Shown piece by piece: positions 9,576-18,877 of a stretch of DNA of 64,000 nt (positions are counted from its first letter, which is position 1; each line of letters opens with the position of its first letter). The stretch is taken from positions 855,873 to 919,872 of the forward strand of contig JBOEHK010000002.1 in the NCBI GenBank assembly GCA_050633885.1. The letters are read 5' to 3'. The position numbers and the translations under genes were made by a program. The DNA comes from JAWSVE01 sp050633885. Its GTDB lineage: Bacteria; Pseudomonadota; Gammaproteobacteria; Pseudomonadales; Cellvibrionaceae. Below the pieces are notes generated by a model, which saw only the letters and a list, made by a program, of their open reading frames with translations, searched no databases and was not told the DNA's origin.

Positions 9576-9623
9576 GGTCGTAGTTTTGGTCGCAGTTATG
9601 GTCGTAGTTCTGGCCGTAGCTTT
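9576..9623 (+). repeat. Four tandem 12-bp units encoding GRSx
   Basis: Units at 9576, 9588, 9600 and 9612 follow the pattern GGTCGTAGTTTT with one to three changes each. In one frame they read GRSF GRSY GRSS GRSF, flanked by a TGA upstream. The array sits just before the CMD gene. It may be a fragment of a low-complexity coding tail or a slippage product. Confidence 0.8.
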
Positions 9624-9679
9624 ATTATTTATTCGACGCTAATGCCATGTCTATTTCACTTTTTAAATCAGGGGTTGTT

Positions 9680-11026
9680 GTGAACACTACTCATATCAAA
9701 AGCACCGTTTCAGTTTTATCAAAACTTATTGTGGTTATTTTATACTTGAGCGTATTTGCATGTACAAAAAATACCGATGAAAAAGTAACACATACTTCGG
9801 ATCCGATAAAAATTGAAAATGAAAAGACAAATACAGCGGAAGTAACAGAACAGAATTCGTCATTCAATAATCACTTTTCAACGAGATTGAAAGTTCCCAG
9901 AATCAAACCACTACCTGTTGAGGGAAGATCACCTGAGCAAATTGCTATGCTGGCAGATCGTCCAGATTACAATTTGTATAAAACGCTGGCCCATCATGTT
10001 GAATTGTATAATCACTGGACGCCCTTAGGTCGAGCATTATTAAATGGATCAAAAATACCTGCACGTGATAGAGAAATTATTATGTTGCGAATGGGTTGGC
10101 TGTGTCAGGCGGAATATGAATGGTCACAACATGCTCGCATTGCAACAGCTGATGATGTGGGAATGACATATGATGAAGTTAAAAACATTGCTGCAAACCC
10201 CAATGGAAATATGTGGTCTGACTTTGAAAAAGCGTTAATGACAATGGTGGATGAATTGCGTTATGACGCGCTGATTAGTCAGAAAACCTGGAATGCATTA
10301 GCAACACGGTATGATAACCAACAAATTATGGACGCATTATTTACGGCAGCTCAATACCAATTAGTGTCTATGCTACTGAATAGTACCGGCATTCAATTAG
10401 ACCCTATATTAGAACATCGTTTGCCCACCGATATTACCTTGCCTGCGTTGGCAGAAAAAACACATAGCGAACGTTTATCAGCACCAAGATTGGCGCCATT
10501 AAAAAATAGTGAGATGAGTGAAGAACAAAAAACAATGATAACGCAGCAAACGCGAGAAGATGGTTCTGTTTTAAATCTTTATGCGACATTAATTCATCAT
10601 CCAAGACTTTATGGTCCGCGCTATACATTCGGTCGTTATTTGTTACGAAAAACCAGTTTACCGGCCGCTACTCGCGAGTTATTGATTATGCGAACAGCGT
10701 GGTTAATTAATTCAGAATACGAATGGGCGCATCATGTGTCTTTCGCAAAAGAGGCTGGCCTTAGCGATGAGCAAATAAAGAATATTACGGTAGGCGCAGA
10801 TTCTCCCGTTTGGAATGAAGAGCAAAAAGCTGTGATAAGAGCAGCAAATGAATTACGAGAAGAAGCTTTTATTACAGACGCCACGTGGTCAACCTTGTTG
10901 AATTATTACGATACAAAGCAAATGGTAGAAATATTATTCACTGTTGGTGGATACACGATGACAGGTTTAGCCGTCAATAGTTTTGGTGTTCAAGTGGAAG
11001 AGGGTTATCCATCTTTTCCAGAATAA
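9680..11026 (+). CDS. Two-domain carboxymuconolactone-decarboxylase-fold lipoprotein
   Basis: The preferred start is GTG 9680, preceded by AGGGG at seven bases; a longer frame begins at 9647. This gives a clean lipoprotein signal ending in SVFAC. Two CMD/AhpD-like repeats follow, with parallel signatures: RALLNGSKIPARDREIIMLR ... EYEWSQHARIA and RYLLRKTSLPAATRELLIMR ... EYEWAHHVSFAKEAG. The AhpD CxxC redox pair is absent, so it resembles the lactone-decarboxylase side of the family. Lipid anchoring is unusual for this fold. It is first in a same-strand run with a PQQ dehydrogenase (114 bp away) and a VOC lipoprotein. The substrate is unknown. Confidence 0.78.
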   Translation: MNTTHIKSTVSVLSKLIVVILYLSVFACTKNTDEKVTHTSDPIKIENEKTNTAEVTEQNSSFNNHFSTRLKVPRIKPLPVEGRSPEQIAMLADRPDYNLYKTLAHHVELYNHWTPLGRALLNGSKIPARDREIIMLRMGWLCQAEYEWSQHARIATADDVGMTYDEVKNIAANPNGNMWSDFEKALMTMVDELRYDALISQKTWNALATRYDNQQIMDALFTAAQYQLVSMLLNSTGIQLDPILEHRLPTDITLPALAEKTHSERLSAPRLAPLKNSEMSEEQKTMITQQTREDGSVLNLYATLIHHPRLYGPRYTFGRYLLRKTSLPAATRELLIMRTAWLINSEYEWAHHVSFAKEAGLSDEQIKNITVGADSPVWNEEQKAVIRAANELREEAFITDATWSTLLNYYDTKQMVEILFTVGGYTMTGLAVNSFGVQVEEGYPSFPE

Positions 11027-11140
11027 ACCTTAATGCTAAAACTTGAGTATTTATACATTAACATTGAGAAACTTAAGTGTTCAGAAAACTGCTCATTAAA
11101 AATGACCGTGAAAAAGAAACCGTAAAAAAGCAATCATAAA

Positions 11141-13444
11141 ATGAAAAATTTCACTATGAAAAAAATACATGTTAAAGCAACAGTTTTGGCCGCGACACTT
11201 CTATTGTCGGGGTTGCCACTCGCTGGAGCGCATGCACAAACCGGCGCTCCAAATGGTGAATGGCATACTTGGGGTGGCGATTTAGGTTTTACTCGTTACG
11301 CTGACCTTGATCAGATCAATAAAAAAAATGTTGAAAAACTATCATTAGCATGGCGTTGGCAGTCATTACCTCACGGCAATCGCCCAGATAATAATTTGAA
11401 AGCAACCCCATTAATGATTGATGGTGTTTTGTATACGCCAACAGGCGTTCATCAGGCCGCAGCGTTAGATCCCGCGACAGGTGAAACGTTATGGGTCTTT
11501 TCTCCAGAGCCAGCTGATATCGGTGGACGAAATCCCTCTTCGAGCAGTCGCTCTTTAGCGTATTGGACCGATGGAAAAAACAAACGACTTTTTCATAACA
11601 CATTAGACGGCCGACTTATTTCGATTGATGCAAAAACGGGTGAAGCGGATCCTGCATTTGGAGAAAGTGGCTATATCATTTTAAAAAATCAACTAACTGA
11701 TCGCGAAGTTCCTTTTGTGGGTTCTTCTTCTCCGCCAACAGTGGTGGGGGATGTTGTCGTTGCTCAAGTCGTTACTTATATCACTTCTCCCAACAAAGAA
11801 GCTCCACCGGGACATATTCGTGGTTATGATGTAAGAACGGGTGAGTTGTTGTGGACGTTTCATACTGTTCCGCAAAAAGGCGAATTCGGGAACGATACAT
11901 GGGAAAAAGAATCGTGGAAGTACACTGGGAATACCGGTGTGTGGACCATGATGAGCGCGGATGACGAAACGGGATATATTTACTTGCCGGTAGAAGCACC
12001 GTCTCATGATTTTTATGGCGGCCATCGATTGGGTGATAATTTATTTGCACAAAGTCTTGTGTGTTTGGATGCAAAAACAGGCAAACGTGTTTGGCATTAC
12101 CAAATGGTTCATCATGGCTTGTGGGATTATGATCCGCCGTCCGCACCGATACTGGGTGACATTGTAGTTGAGGGCAAAAAAATTAAAACCGTCACTCAAT
12201 TAACAAAACAAGGCATGTCATTTGTTTTTAATCGTGTCACTGGCGAACCGGTTTGGCCTATTGAAGAAAAGTCAGTACCACAATCTACCGTTCCAGGTGA
12301 ACGAAGTGCGCCAACCCAGCCTTTTCCTACCAAGCCAGCACCTTATGTACCTCATGGTTATAGCGAAGAAAATTTAATTGGTTTTACTCCAGAGCTAAGA
12401 AAAGAAGCGATTAAAATTGCTGAGCAATATGTACGAGGCCCAATTTATACGCCGCCAACAAGAATTGATACCACCTCTAAAAATGGTACTCAAGGCACTT
12501 GGGTTCAACCCGGTTATGGTGGTGGTTCAAACTGGAATGGCGGCGCATTTGATGTTGAAACGGGTTACATGTTTGTTCCTACTCGAAATAACGCGATGAT
12601 TGCTCGCTTGGCACAAGCAGATCCTTCATTAACGGATTGGGATTATATTCGAGCAACAACAATGACGGCTGAAGGACCACAAGGTTTGCCAATCGTTGCT
12701 CCACCTTGGAGTAAAGTAACAGCGACCGATATGAATAAAGGTGAGCATGTATGGTGGCGAGCCATTGGCAGTGCGCCTGATAGTGTTCGTCATCATCCCG
12801 CGCTTAAAGGTTTGGATTTAGATTTTGACAACATGGGTTATCCCGGCGTTAGACCAGTACCGCTAGTTACCAAATCATTATTCTTCATGGCGGAGAGCGG
12901 CAATTTAAGTGGTGATCCAGGTGGAAAGTTATTTCGCGCCTACGATAAAGCAACCGGTAAAACCGTTGCAGAGATAGAGCTTCCCAGTAAAGTGTCTGGT
13001 GGGCCAATGACGTATCAGCACAAAGGCAAGCAATACATCGTGATGGCCATTGCCACACAAGAGCATCCCGCTGAATTAATTGCGTTAGCTTTGCCCGATA
13101 AAGGTAAAGAGAAAGAAAAAGGGAAAGCAAAAAAAGAAGTCCCTTCGCATTCGGCACTTGATTTCATTACACAGGGAACAGATGCGAAAGAGATTACAGC
13201 GTCCAAAGAAACACTTGAGCTTGGCCGTAAAGTGTTTGCAGAAACTTGCTCAATTTGTCACGGTGGGGCGGGTGAAGGTATGGCTGGAGGTGCGCCTGCA
13301 TTATTCGGGATGACCGATTTAACCAATATACTGCGAGCTGTTACACAAGGCGGTGTTGAAATGCCACCGATGAAACAAATGCTCACCGGTGAACAAATTG
13401 ATGCCGTCAGTAAGTTTGTGGCTGTAGAGCTTAAAAGAGATTAA
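11141..13444 (+). CDS. Exported PQQ-dependent dehydrogenase with C-terminal cytochrome c domain
   Basis: A 767-residue quinoprotein. A signal peptide ends near AGAHA-QTG; the ATG at 11156 is an alternative start. An eight-bladed propeller follows with PQQ-family pieces: WHTWGGDLGFTRYADLDQI, TPLMIDGVLYTPTG, MVHHGLWDYDPPSAP and TYQHKGKQYIVMA. The vicinal Cys-Cys of methanol/ethanol dehydrogenases is not seen, which favours the glucose/polyol-type subgroup. A linker rich in Lys/Glu/Gly leads to a class I cytochrome c with CSICH at residues 703-707 and a likely Met ligand in VEMPPM. Electrons would pass from substrate to PQQ to haem in the periplasm. No PQQ biosynthesis genes are in the window. 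Confidence 0.87.
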   Translation: MKNFTMKKIHVKATVLAATLLLSGLPLAGAHAQTGAPNGEWHTWGGDLGFTRYADLDQINKKNVEKLSLAWRWQSLPHGNRPDNNLKATPLMIDGVLYTPTGVHQAAALDPATGETLWVFSPEPADIGGRNPSSSSRSLAYWTDGKNKRLFHNTLDGRLISIDAKTGEADPAFGESGYIILKNQLTDREVPFVGSSSPPTVVGDVVVAQVVTYITSPNKEAPPGHIRGYDVRTGELLWTFHTVPQKGEFGNDTWEKESWKYTGNTGVWTMMSADDETGYIYLPVEAPSHDFYGGHRLGDNLFAQSLVCLDAKTGKRVWHYQMVHHGLWDYDPPSAPILGDIVVEGKKIKTVTQLTKQGMSFVFNRVTGEPVWPIEEKSVPQSTVPGERSAPTQPFPTKPAPYVPHGYSEENLIGFTPELRKEAIKIAEQYVRGPIYTPPTRIDTTSKNGTQGTWVQPGYGGGSNWNGGAFDVETGYMFVPTRNNAMIARLAQADPSLTDWDYIRATTMTAEGPQGLPIVAPPWSKVTATDMNKGEHVWWRAIGSAPDSVRHHPALKGLDLDFDNMGYPGVRPVPLVTKSLFFMAESGNLSGDPGGKLFRAYDKATGKTVAEIELPSKVSGGPMTYQHKGKQYIVMAIATQEHPAELIALALPDKGKEKEKGKAKKEVPSHSALDFITQGTDAKEITASKETLELGRKVFAETCSICHGGAGEGMAGGAPALFGMTDLTNILRAVTQGGVEMPPMKQMLTGEQIDAVSKFVAVELKRD

Positions 13445-13494
13445 TACATCTAGTCGTAGAACAATAAATACAATAAAAAACGGAGAAGAAATGG

Positions 13495-14454
13495 ATGAAA
13501 ATCTTAATGGTTAAAAGACTTAAAGCAATAATGGCAATCGTTACCGTCGCTTTGTGCTCAGTTATATTGATTGGTTGCAGTCAAGAAAATAAAGAAATCA
13601 CCACTGAAACATTGCAGCAAGACGTTGATAAGTTGGCCGAAGACATAAAAGGGATGGAGGATAAGCTAGAGGAAACGGCGACGTCTGTAGAAAAGCAAAT
13701 ACCTCAAACTGCCCATGTTATTGGCGCAGCAAAGTTAATTGTTGACGATCTAGTTGAAACGCAAAAGTTTTACGAAACAATGTTCGGCATGAAAGAAGTG
13801 CGTCGATATGATTATGATCTCGATACGTTTGAAGAAACGATTATGGGTTTTGAGAGTGGCGGAGCTACCTTGGCGCTTTTTGCTCCCAATGACAAGGTAG
13901 AGGTGCCTTTAAAAAAACCAGCCGCTCCTTTAGTGCTTATCTATACGCCTGAATTTGAAGCTGTCACTAAAAGAATTAAAGAGGCTAATTATCCTGTCAG
14001 AGTTTTCATGACCAAAGAAACGGGGCCGTTTAATATTGCTATTGCTCGTGACCCTAGTGGGAACGCTGTAGAAATTTTTGGACGTGATAATAATCAGTAC
14101 GCCGTGGGTGGTTCGAAATTAATGGTTGATGATCGCGTGGCAGCGGAAGAGTTTTATAAAGACATTCTAGACGCAACACCTCGAGATTATTATAAAACAT
14201 CAACCTATGATGAAGTGATAGTTGTTTATGGGGATGGACCTTTCCACGCTTTGTATCAGCCGTTGAATGAAGCGCCATTACCTAAAAGTAGGTTCCCACA
14301 AACTGCTATCTATACGACTGATTTCGATGGTGTACTAGCAAAAATAGAAAAAAGAGGTTTGGGTTATCGAGAAGTAAAAACACAAACAGAAGGGCTGAGA
14401 ATTATCATTGCTAAAGATACCGCTGGTAATGCGATAGAAATTATTAGTCGGTAG
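13495..14454 (+). CDS. Two-domain VOC-superfamily lipoprotein
   Basis: A 319-residue protein 50 bp after the PQQ dehydrogenase, with GGAG before the ATG. The signal peptide ends in a lipobox (VILIGC). A short coiled-coil-like linker (LQQDVDKLAEDIKGMEDKLE) leads to two glyoxalase/bleomycin-resistance (VOC) modules, seen as AKLIVDDLVETQKFYETMFG ... DPSGNAVEIFGRD and SKLMVDDRVAAEEFYKDILD ... DTAGNAIEIISR. VOC proteins use paired modules to hold a metal and act on small molecules such as catechols, methylglyoxal adducts or epoxides. Export is unusual. It probably shares an operon with the CMD and PQQ genes, closed by the terminator at 14504. Confidence 0.82.
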   Translation: MKILMVKRLKAIMAIVTVALCSVILIGCSQENKEITTETLQQDVDKLAEDIKGMEDKLEETATSVEKQIPQTAHVIGAAKLIVDDLVETQKFYETMFGMKEVRRYDYDLDTFEETIMGFESGGATLALFAPNDKVEVPLKKPAAPLVLIYTPEFEAVTKRIKEANYPVRVFMTKETGPFNIAIARDPSGNAVEIFGRDNNQYAVGGSKLMVDDRVAAEEFYKDILDATPRDYYKTSTYDEVIVVYGDGPFHALYQPLNEAPLPKSRFPQTAIYTTDFDGVLAKIEKRGLGYREVKTQTEGLRIIIAKDTAGNAIEIISR

Positions 14455-14503
14455 TTAAGCATACATCAGCTTCACAGTGCTGATTCGTGAAAGTATTTCA
14501 AAT

Positions 14504-14542
14504 AAAAACCGCGTATACCTAATGGTATCCGCGGTTTTTTTT
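14504..14542 (+). terminator. Intrinsic terminator after the CMD-PQQ-VOC genes
   Basis: The hairpin CCGCGTATACC-TAAT-GGTATCCGCGG (a slightly bulged stem) is preceded by A5 and followed by T8, 50 bp after the VOC stop. It is a strong rho-independent terminator. Confidence 0.85.
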
Positions 14543-14797
14543 GGTTCCTGTTTTATCAATTGATTATAGGTGACTGATTAGTTTAACCGAGTGTTTATAA
14601 CTTAAGTTTATCAAAATGTGAAATAGATACTTAAATTTTATTTTAAGTACTTCAAAGCCATTTAAGTAAGTTTTATAATGTGAAGAAATGTCAGCCGCAA
14701 TCTATAAAAGTTAGAAATAATATCGATCATTGTTTTTGGCTTTGATAAATAATAAATATAACAATCGTTCCTTATTGTAGGTTTTAGCAATATTTGA

Positions 14798-14831
14798 TTC
14801 GTGAAAGTTCAATTCGTGAAAGTTCAATTCG
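14798..14831 (+). repeat. Tandem 15-bp repeat upstream of the AraC gene (candidate activator site)
   Basis: TTCGTGAAAGTTCAA occurs at 14798-14812 and 14813-14827, then a third copy starts (TTCG). An 11-bp piece, TTCGTGAAAGT, occurs again at 14484-14494 near the end of the VOC gene. Direct repeats of this size suit AraC-family binding and lie about 120 bp before the araC-type start. The remainder of the 14543-14946 spacer is AT-rich with no gene seen. Confidence 0.5.
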
Positions 14832-14946
14832 ATGTTGATTCTTACCGCTAGCTTTCAAACTCAATAAGATTATCTGTTCTTCATCTAAAAGATTACAAAA
14901 ACACGGATGTGTTTAATCAATAATAAATATAACAAGAGAGGTGTCT

Positions 14947-16041
14947 ATGGATGTCAACTCAAAAATGATTCCTTTGGAATTGCACCCAATGGGATTTGTT
15001 GAAGCGTTTACACATTTTGGTGCGGACCTAGACCAACTATTAGAAAAAACGCATATTAATCGAAATATGTTGGGCGCTAAAGGCGTAAAAATCTCATATC
15101 GACAACAATCTCAGTTAATCTCTAACGGTATCTCGTTATGTAATCAGCCTGGTTTAGGATTGCTCGTGGGGCTGTATATGGATTGGAGTTATAACGGTAC
15201 TGTCGGTTCAGTTGTTCACTGCAGCCCTAGTTTGAGGGAAGCTGGAGCGGCGATGCGTCGATATATTGTTATCGCCCAACCCTACTATGCAATGTATGTT
15301 GGTGAGCCCAATGTCTACATTGACGAAAATCAACAGCTGGTTAACCCCTTACGTTTTTTTGTGAATGAATCAGAAGACAAGGCTTTGTTTGAATTTGAGC
15401 TTGAGTATCGTTTAGCCGTGACATTAAGATTAATTGATGAATGTGGTAATAAAAATATCGATGATCCTTCAGTTCATCTTTACATTGATAGAAAAAAACC
15501 GTTGCATTCACACCTTTATGAAAAACTACCAGTGACAACAATTTCATTTGATTGTGAGCAAACGGCTATTTCAAGTCACTATTCTTTCTTTACTGAGACA
15601 TGGCGAGAATTAAGACGCCCTAATTTTGATCGTCTTATGGCACAGTGTGAACAAGAACTGTCAGCAGCCAATGTAGAAACTTCTTTTTCCGCAAAAGTAC
15701 GTTGGCATGTAGGTTTGTATTTTAATGAACAGGTCGGTCTAGAAACGATTGCTGGTTATTTATCAATGACTCCTAGAGCGCTCACACGAAAATTAGCGCT
15801 AGAGGGAACGAGCTTTAGAAATATTGTCCACGAAGTGAGAATGGAATTGACGGCATTTCATTTACGTTCTTCTACTTTAAGCGTTGACCGAATTTCTGAG
15901 ATTATGGGATTTTCAAGTCCATCAAGTTTGCGCAGAGCGGTTAAAAATTGGAGTGGAGAGACGGCAGGGCATCTAAGGTCATCTTCTGGTGGTGTTACTT
16001 CATCTGACGGGTTCAGTCAGTCTAGAGCTCCAATGCACTGA
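14947..16041 (+). CDS. AraC-family regulator with N-terminal Arabinose_bd-type domain
   Basis: 364 residues from ATG 14947, with AGAGAGG five bases upstream; GTG 14941 overlaps that site and is less likely. The first ~230 residues match the Arabinose_bd/OruR-like ligand domain (GLLVGLYMDWSYNGTVGSVV). The last ~100 carry two helix-turn-helices: LETIAGYLSMTPRALTRKLA and VDRISEIMGFSSPSSLRRAV. The usual arginine of the PxxYR signature is replaced near the end (SGETAGHLRSS). Neighbours suggest control of the PQQ/esterase region, possibly through the tandem repeat upstream. Confidence 0.85.
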   Translation: MDVNSKMIPLELHPMGFVEAFTHFGADLDQLLEKTHINRNMLGAKGVKISYRQQSQLISNGISLCNQPGLGLLVGLYMDWSYNGTVGSVVHCSPSLREAGAAMRRYIVIAQPYYAMYVGEPNVYIDENQQLVNPLRFFVNESEDKALFEFELEYRLAVTLRLIDECGNKNIDDPSVHLYIDRKKPLHSHLYEKLPVTTISFDCEQTAISSHYSFFTETWRELRRPNFDRLMAQCEQELSAANVETSFSAKVRWHVGLYFNEQVGLETIAGYLSMTPRALTRKLALEGTSFRNIVHEVRMELTAFHLRSSTLSVDRISEIMGFSSPSSLRRAVKNWSGETAGHLRSSSGGVTSSDGFSQSRAPMH

Positions 16042-16131
16042 TGACGTTCATCATCTGTGGGAATAGTTTGAATATTGTTTAATGATAAACATTGAAAAAT
16101 AAAAAGAGACTATAAGAAATACTAAAAGACT

Positions 16132-17247
16132 ATGAAAAATTTAAAAAATATAGGGATCATTGGTTCTATTGCTGCTTTGTGCCTCATTGTTGTAGGGGTC
16201 GTCGTAATCCCTAGTGTTATTCAGGAAAAAAAATTAGCACATATAAAAGAATTCGTCTCTGATAAAAATTCAGAAACCAATAACATTGCGGAAGAGTGGG
16301 ATTGGAATAAATTTTCGAATAAAGAAATTAATACCGCTATTCAGAAGGCGGAAAATCGGGGCAAAGAAAATAAAGAAGAAAGTCATAATGAAGGAGCTTT
16401 TGAATTTGATGTGGTCGTTCTCTATTCTGCATTAGCGACAGTAGGAATAGATGATAATGGAGAAGTCATTGTCGATAGCAAAGCTTTAGAGGCATTAGAA
16501 AATGCGTTTTCGACTCTGCCAGATGAGTTGAGTGATTCCGAAATGGAGGAGCTTTTACAGTTAATCAAAACAGGTTTGCCGGGAGTAGCGGGAGAACAAA
16601 CAGCCGAGGTAGTAGATCGTTTTCAGCGATATAAAATAGCAGAAAAAGATTTTAACTCGGTTATGCCGGAACCCAAAAATGTTGATGAAGCTTTAGCGCT
16701 GTTTGATAGAAAAGTTGCTTTACGTGAATCCATTTTGGGTCTAGACGTGGCAGATAAATTATATTCGCAAGAGCAGGCACAATCGCGTCACATGTTGAAA
16801 TTAATGGCGATTAGCGGCGACAAAACGTTAAGCAATGAGGAAAAGAAGGCTCAAATAGAAGCGTTTAATGCCGAAAGTGATTTGCTCATTAATAACTATT
16901 CGATGAAAAACCCACGTGATGAAGACATGGTGGAAAATAATGTGGTTATTTTGAGACAGTTGGGGGTCGATGAAACGAAAATATCAGCATATAGAATGGA
17001 ACATTTAGGGGAAGAGAAAGCGTCTTTATTTATTCAAGAAGAAGAAAATAAAAGAAATAAAAATATTATCTGGGCTGAAAGATATGCCAAATTTGTAAAA
17101 GAAAAGCAACAAATTATGTCAGCTGAATTATCACAGGTAGACAAAAATGCTCAAGTCGAGGCTTTGTTAAGAGAGCATTATGATGCGTCTGAGTTAGAAA
17201 AAGCTCGCTTATATGATCAAAGCCAAGGAAATGTGACTAAAGGATAG
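16132..17247 (+). CDS. LifO-like (lipase-specific foldase/chaperone family) membrane protein, copy 1
   Basis: A 371-residue protein with one N-terminal transmembrane helix (about residues 8-28) and a long helical periplasmic part. The order of segments matches lipase chaperones: FDVVVLYSALATVG, then the core repeat RESILGLDVADKLYSQEQ ... LSNEEKKAQIEAF, a spacer with ILRQLGVDETKISAYRM, and a second helical bundle ending SQVDKNAQVEALLREHYDAS. The RxxFDY-type motif needed in classical Lif proteins is changed to ALENAFSTLPDEL. No lipase gene is adjacent, unlike lipA-lipB pairs. It may fold another secreted hydrolase, such as the esterase at 22258. Paralogues are at 28939 and 31763. Confidence 0.72.
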   Translation: MKNLKNIGIIGSIAALCLIVVGVVVIPSVIQEKKLAHIKEFVSDKNSETNNIAEEWDWNKFSNKEINTAIQKAENRGKENKEESHNEGAFEFDVVVLYSALATVGIDDNGEVIVDSKALEALENAFSTLPDELSDSEMEELLQLIKTGLPGVAGEQTAEVVDRFQRYKIAEKDFNSVMPEPKNVDEALALFDRKVALRESILGLDVADKLYSQEQAQSRHMLKLMAISGDKTLSNEEKKAQIEAFNAESDLLINNYSMKNPRDEDMVENNVVILRQLGVDETKISAYRMEHLGEEKASLFIQEEENKRNKNIIWAERYAKFVKEKQQIMSAELSQVDKNAQVEALLREHYDASELEKARLYDQSQGNVTKG

Positions 17248-17281
17248 TGAAATGAAGAGAGAAATGAAGAGTGAAATCAAT

Positions 17282-17338
17282 AACCAAGAATTGGTTAAAA
17301 AACCTGACACCAAAAAATTGGGGTAAATTGATGTCAGG
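17282..17338. repeat. Paired inverted repeats after the first LifO-like gene
   Basis: AACCAA-GAA-TTGGTT (17282-17296) is followed by CCTGACACCAA ... TTGATGTCAGG (17303-17338), an 11-bp stem with one mismatch. There is no T-tail. Elements of this make-up resemble REP-type intergenic palindromes; no RAYT transposase is seen. The rest of 17248-17547 has no gene. Confidence 0.5.
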
Positions 17339-17547
17339 GAAAAACAGTAAACAATAAAAGTCGAAATCCTTTAATCCATAGGTTGCTATTGTAGCGGTTC
17401 AAGACAGAGACCGGCTATCACATGAGAAACGTAAATTGATACAAAAGTGAATTTAGAGAAATAAAAATGAGACTAAGTGCGACATAGGGAAGGGTAAGTG
17501 ATTTTTAAAGTGAGAATATAATATCGTCTAATGATCAATGTATAACA

Positions 17548-17579
17548 TAAAAAAACCGAGGCAAGCTTCGGTTTTTTTA
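17548..17579 (-). terminator. Intrinsic terminator of the CurA-type reductase gene
   Basis: A hairpin of AAAAAAACCGA and TCGGTTTTTTT arms around a short GC-containing loop, 40 bp past the stop of the minus-strand reductase. The A and T runs are symmetrical, so it could stop transcription from both sides. Confidence 0.75.
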
Positions 17580-17619
17580 TGGACTAAACTATCGGCTAAA
17601 ATAAAAAGAAGAAGCCAAA

Positions 17620-18636
17620 TTATTCTTCAGCAATTTTGACAAGCTGTTTGCCGAAATTTTTACCTTTTAGTAATCCCCGGAATAACTCAGGTGCATTTTC
17701 TAAACCTTCACCAATGCATTCTTTAAATTTGATTTTACCTTCTTTGATCCATTGACCCAATTGAGTTGACGCTTCTAACCAGCGATCATCCCACTCGGTG
17801 ACGACAAAAAATCGGTGCTCTGGGACATGTTTGGCATCTTTGAAAATATGAAACGGCGTGCGAACTTGGCTCGCATCTTTTGCGTTGTAACCCGATACAT
17901 ATCCACAGATTGGGGCACGTGATCCAGGATTAAATAGCGTTGATACTGCTTCCGTTACAGCGCCGCCCACGTTTTCAAAATACACATCAACACCATTGGG
18001 GCAAGCGGCCGCCAATTTTTCTTCAAAATCTGCGGCTTTGTAATCGATGCAATCGTCGAAACCTAATTCATCTTTTACGTATGCGCATTTTTCTGGTCCA
18101 CCGGCAACGCCTACCGCACGCAGTCCCAAAATTTTTGCCATTTGACCAACGACTGAACCAACCGCACCAGAGGCAGCAGCAACGACTAATGTCTCGCCGG
18201 CTTTCGGTAAGCCAACTTCTGTTAATCCCCAATATCCTGTTCGGCCAGGCATGCCAATAACGCCAAGGTGCATACTTAATGTTCCGTTATTTAAATCAAC
18301 TGGGCGAAGTCTTGGGTCATCGGCGTCAGATATATAATGCGTTTGCCAGCCAGTATAAGCCGTAACGTAATCGCCAACTTTATATTTATCTGATTTGGAA
18401 TCGACAATAACGCCAGCAGATTCAGCCGTAATCACATCGCCAATTTTTAAAGGATCGACATAGGATTTTGTGTCATTCATTCGACCACGCATGTAAGGAT
18501 CTAAAGACATCCATAATACTTTTATGGTGACTTGATTGTCTTTTAGTTCTGGAAGCTCCTTCTCTTCAAAGCGAAAACAGCTATCGTCCGGTTCGCCTTC
18601 GGGTCTTTTTGCTAATACAACGCGTTGTGACTTCAT
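17620..18636 (-). CDS. NADPH-dependent medium-chain reductase, CurA/leukotriene B4 12-hydroxydehydrogenase type
   Basis: 338 residues from ATG 18636, with GGAG nine bases upstream; a longer frame starts at 18651. Family features: LDPYMRGRMNDTKSY near the N-terminus, the nucleotide-binding glycine motif AASGAVGSVVGQMAKILG, and YFENVGGAV with ICGYVSGYN after it. There are no zinc ligands, as in the zinc-independent MDR branch. The enzymes reduce the C=C bond of alpha,beta-unsaturated ketones such as curcumin and alkenals. It is cytoplasmic. Placement among PQQ dehydrogenases fits handling of unsaturated carbonyl products; the substrate is not known. Confidence 0.88.
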   Translation of the reverse strand: MKSQRVVLAKRPEGEPDDSCFRFEEKELPELKDNQVTIKVLWMSLDPYMRGRMNDTKSYVDPLKIGDVITAESAGVIVDSKSDKYKVGDYVTAYTGWQTHYISDADDPRLRPVDLNNGTLSMHLGVIGMPGRTGYWGLTEVGLPKAGETLVVAAASGAVGSVVGQMAKILGLRAVGVAGGPEKCAYVKDELGFDDCIDYKAADFEEKLAAACPNGVDVYFENVGGAVTEAVSTLFNPGSRAPICGYVSGYNAKDASQVRTPFHIFKDAKHVPEHRFFVVTEWDDRWLEASTQLGQWIKEGKIKFKECIGEGLENAPELFRGLLKGKNFGKQLVKIAEE

Positions 18637-18877
18637 TCTTTGGTACTCCACTAAACAGTTTGTGATCTAAAAAGTGCGAAAGATACTAGCCCAAAGTGTT
18701 CGTACTTAATAGTGTTTGATTTATTTGTTGCAAAAATAATGTGATTTTATATCGACAAGATTGCGATAAACGCCATAACGCCAACCTTGTTATTAATGTT
18801 CTTTATTATTGTAGATAGATCAGTGGGTGACTCAAAAGTTCTTGCCTTGTCTGATGTTCTACTGCGATTGAAACCGT

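Noticed and set aside
11316..13206. Several 60-120-codon minus-strand frames inside the PQQ dehydrogenase gene
   Set aside because: They lie opposite a strongly coding gene, have no ribosome sites and look like antisense readings.
17282..17338. Terminator for the first LifO-like gene
   Set aside because: The stems are good but no T-run follows; listed instead as inverted repeats.
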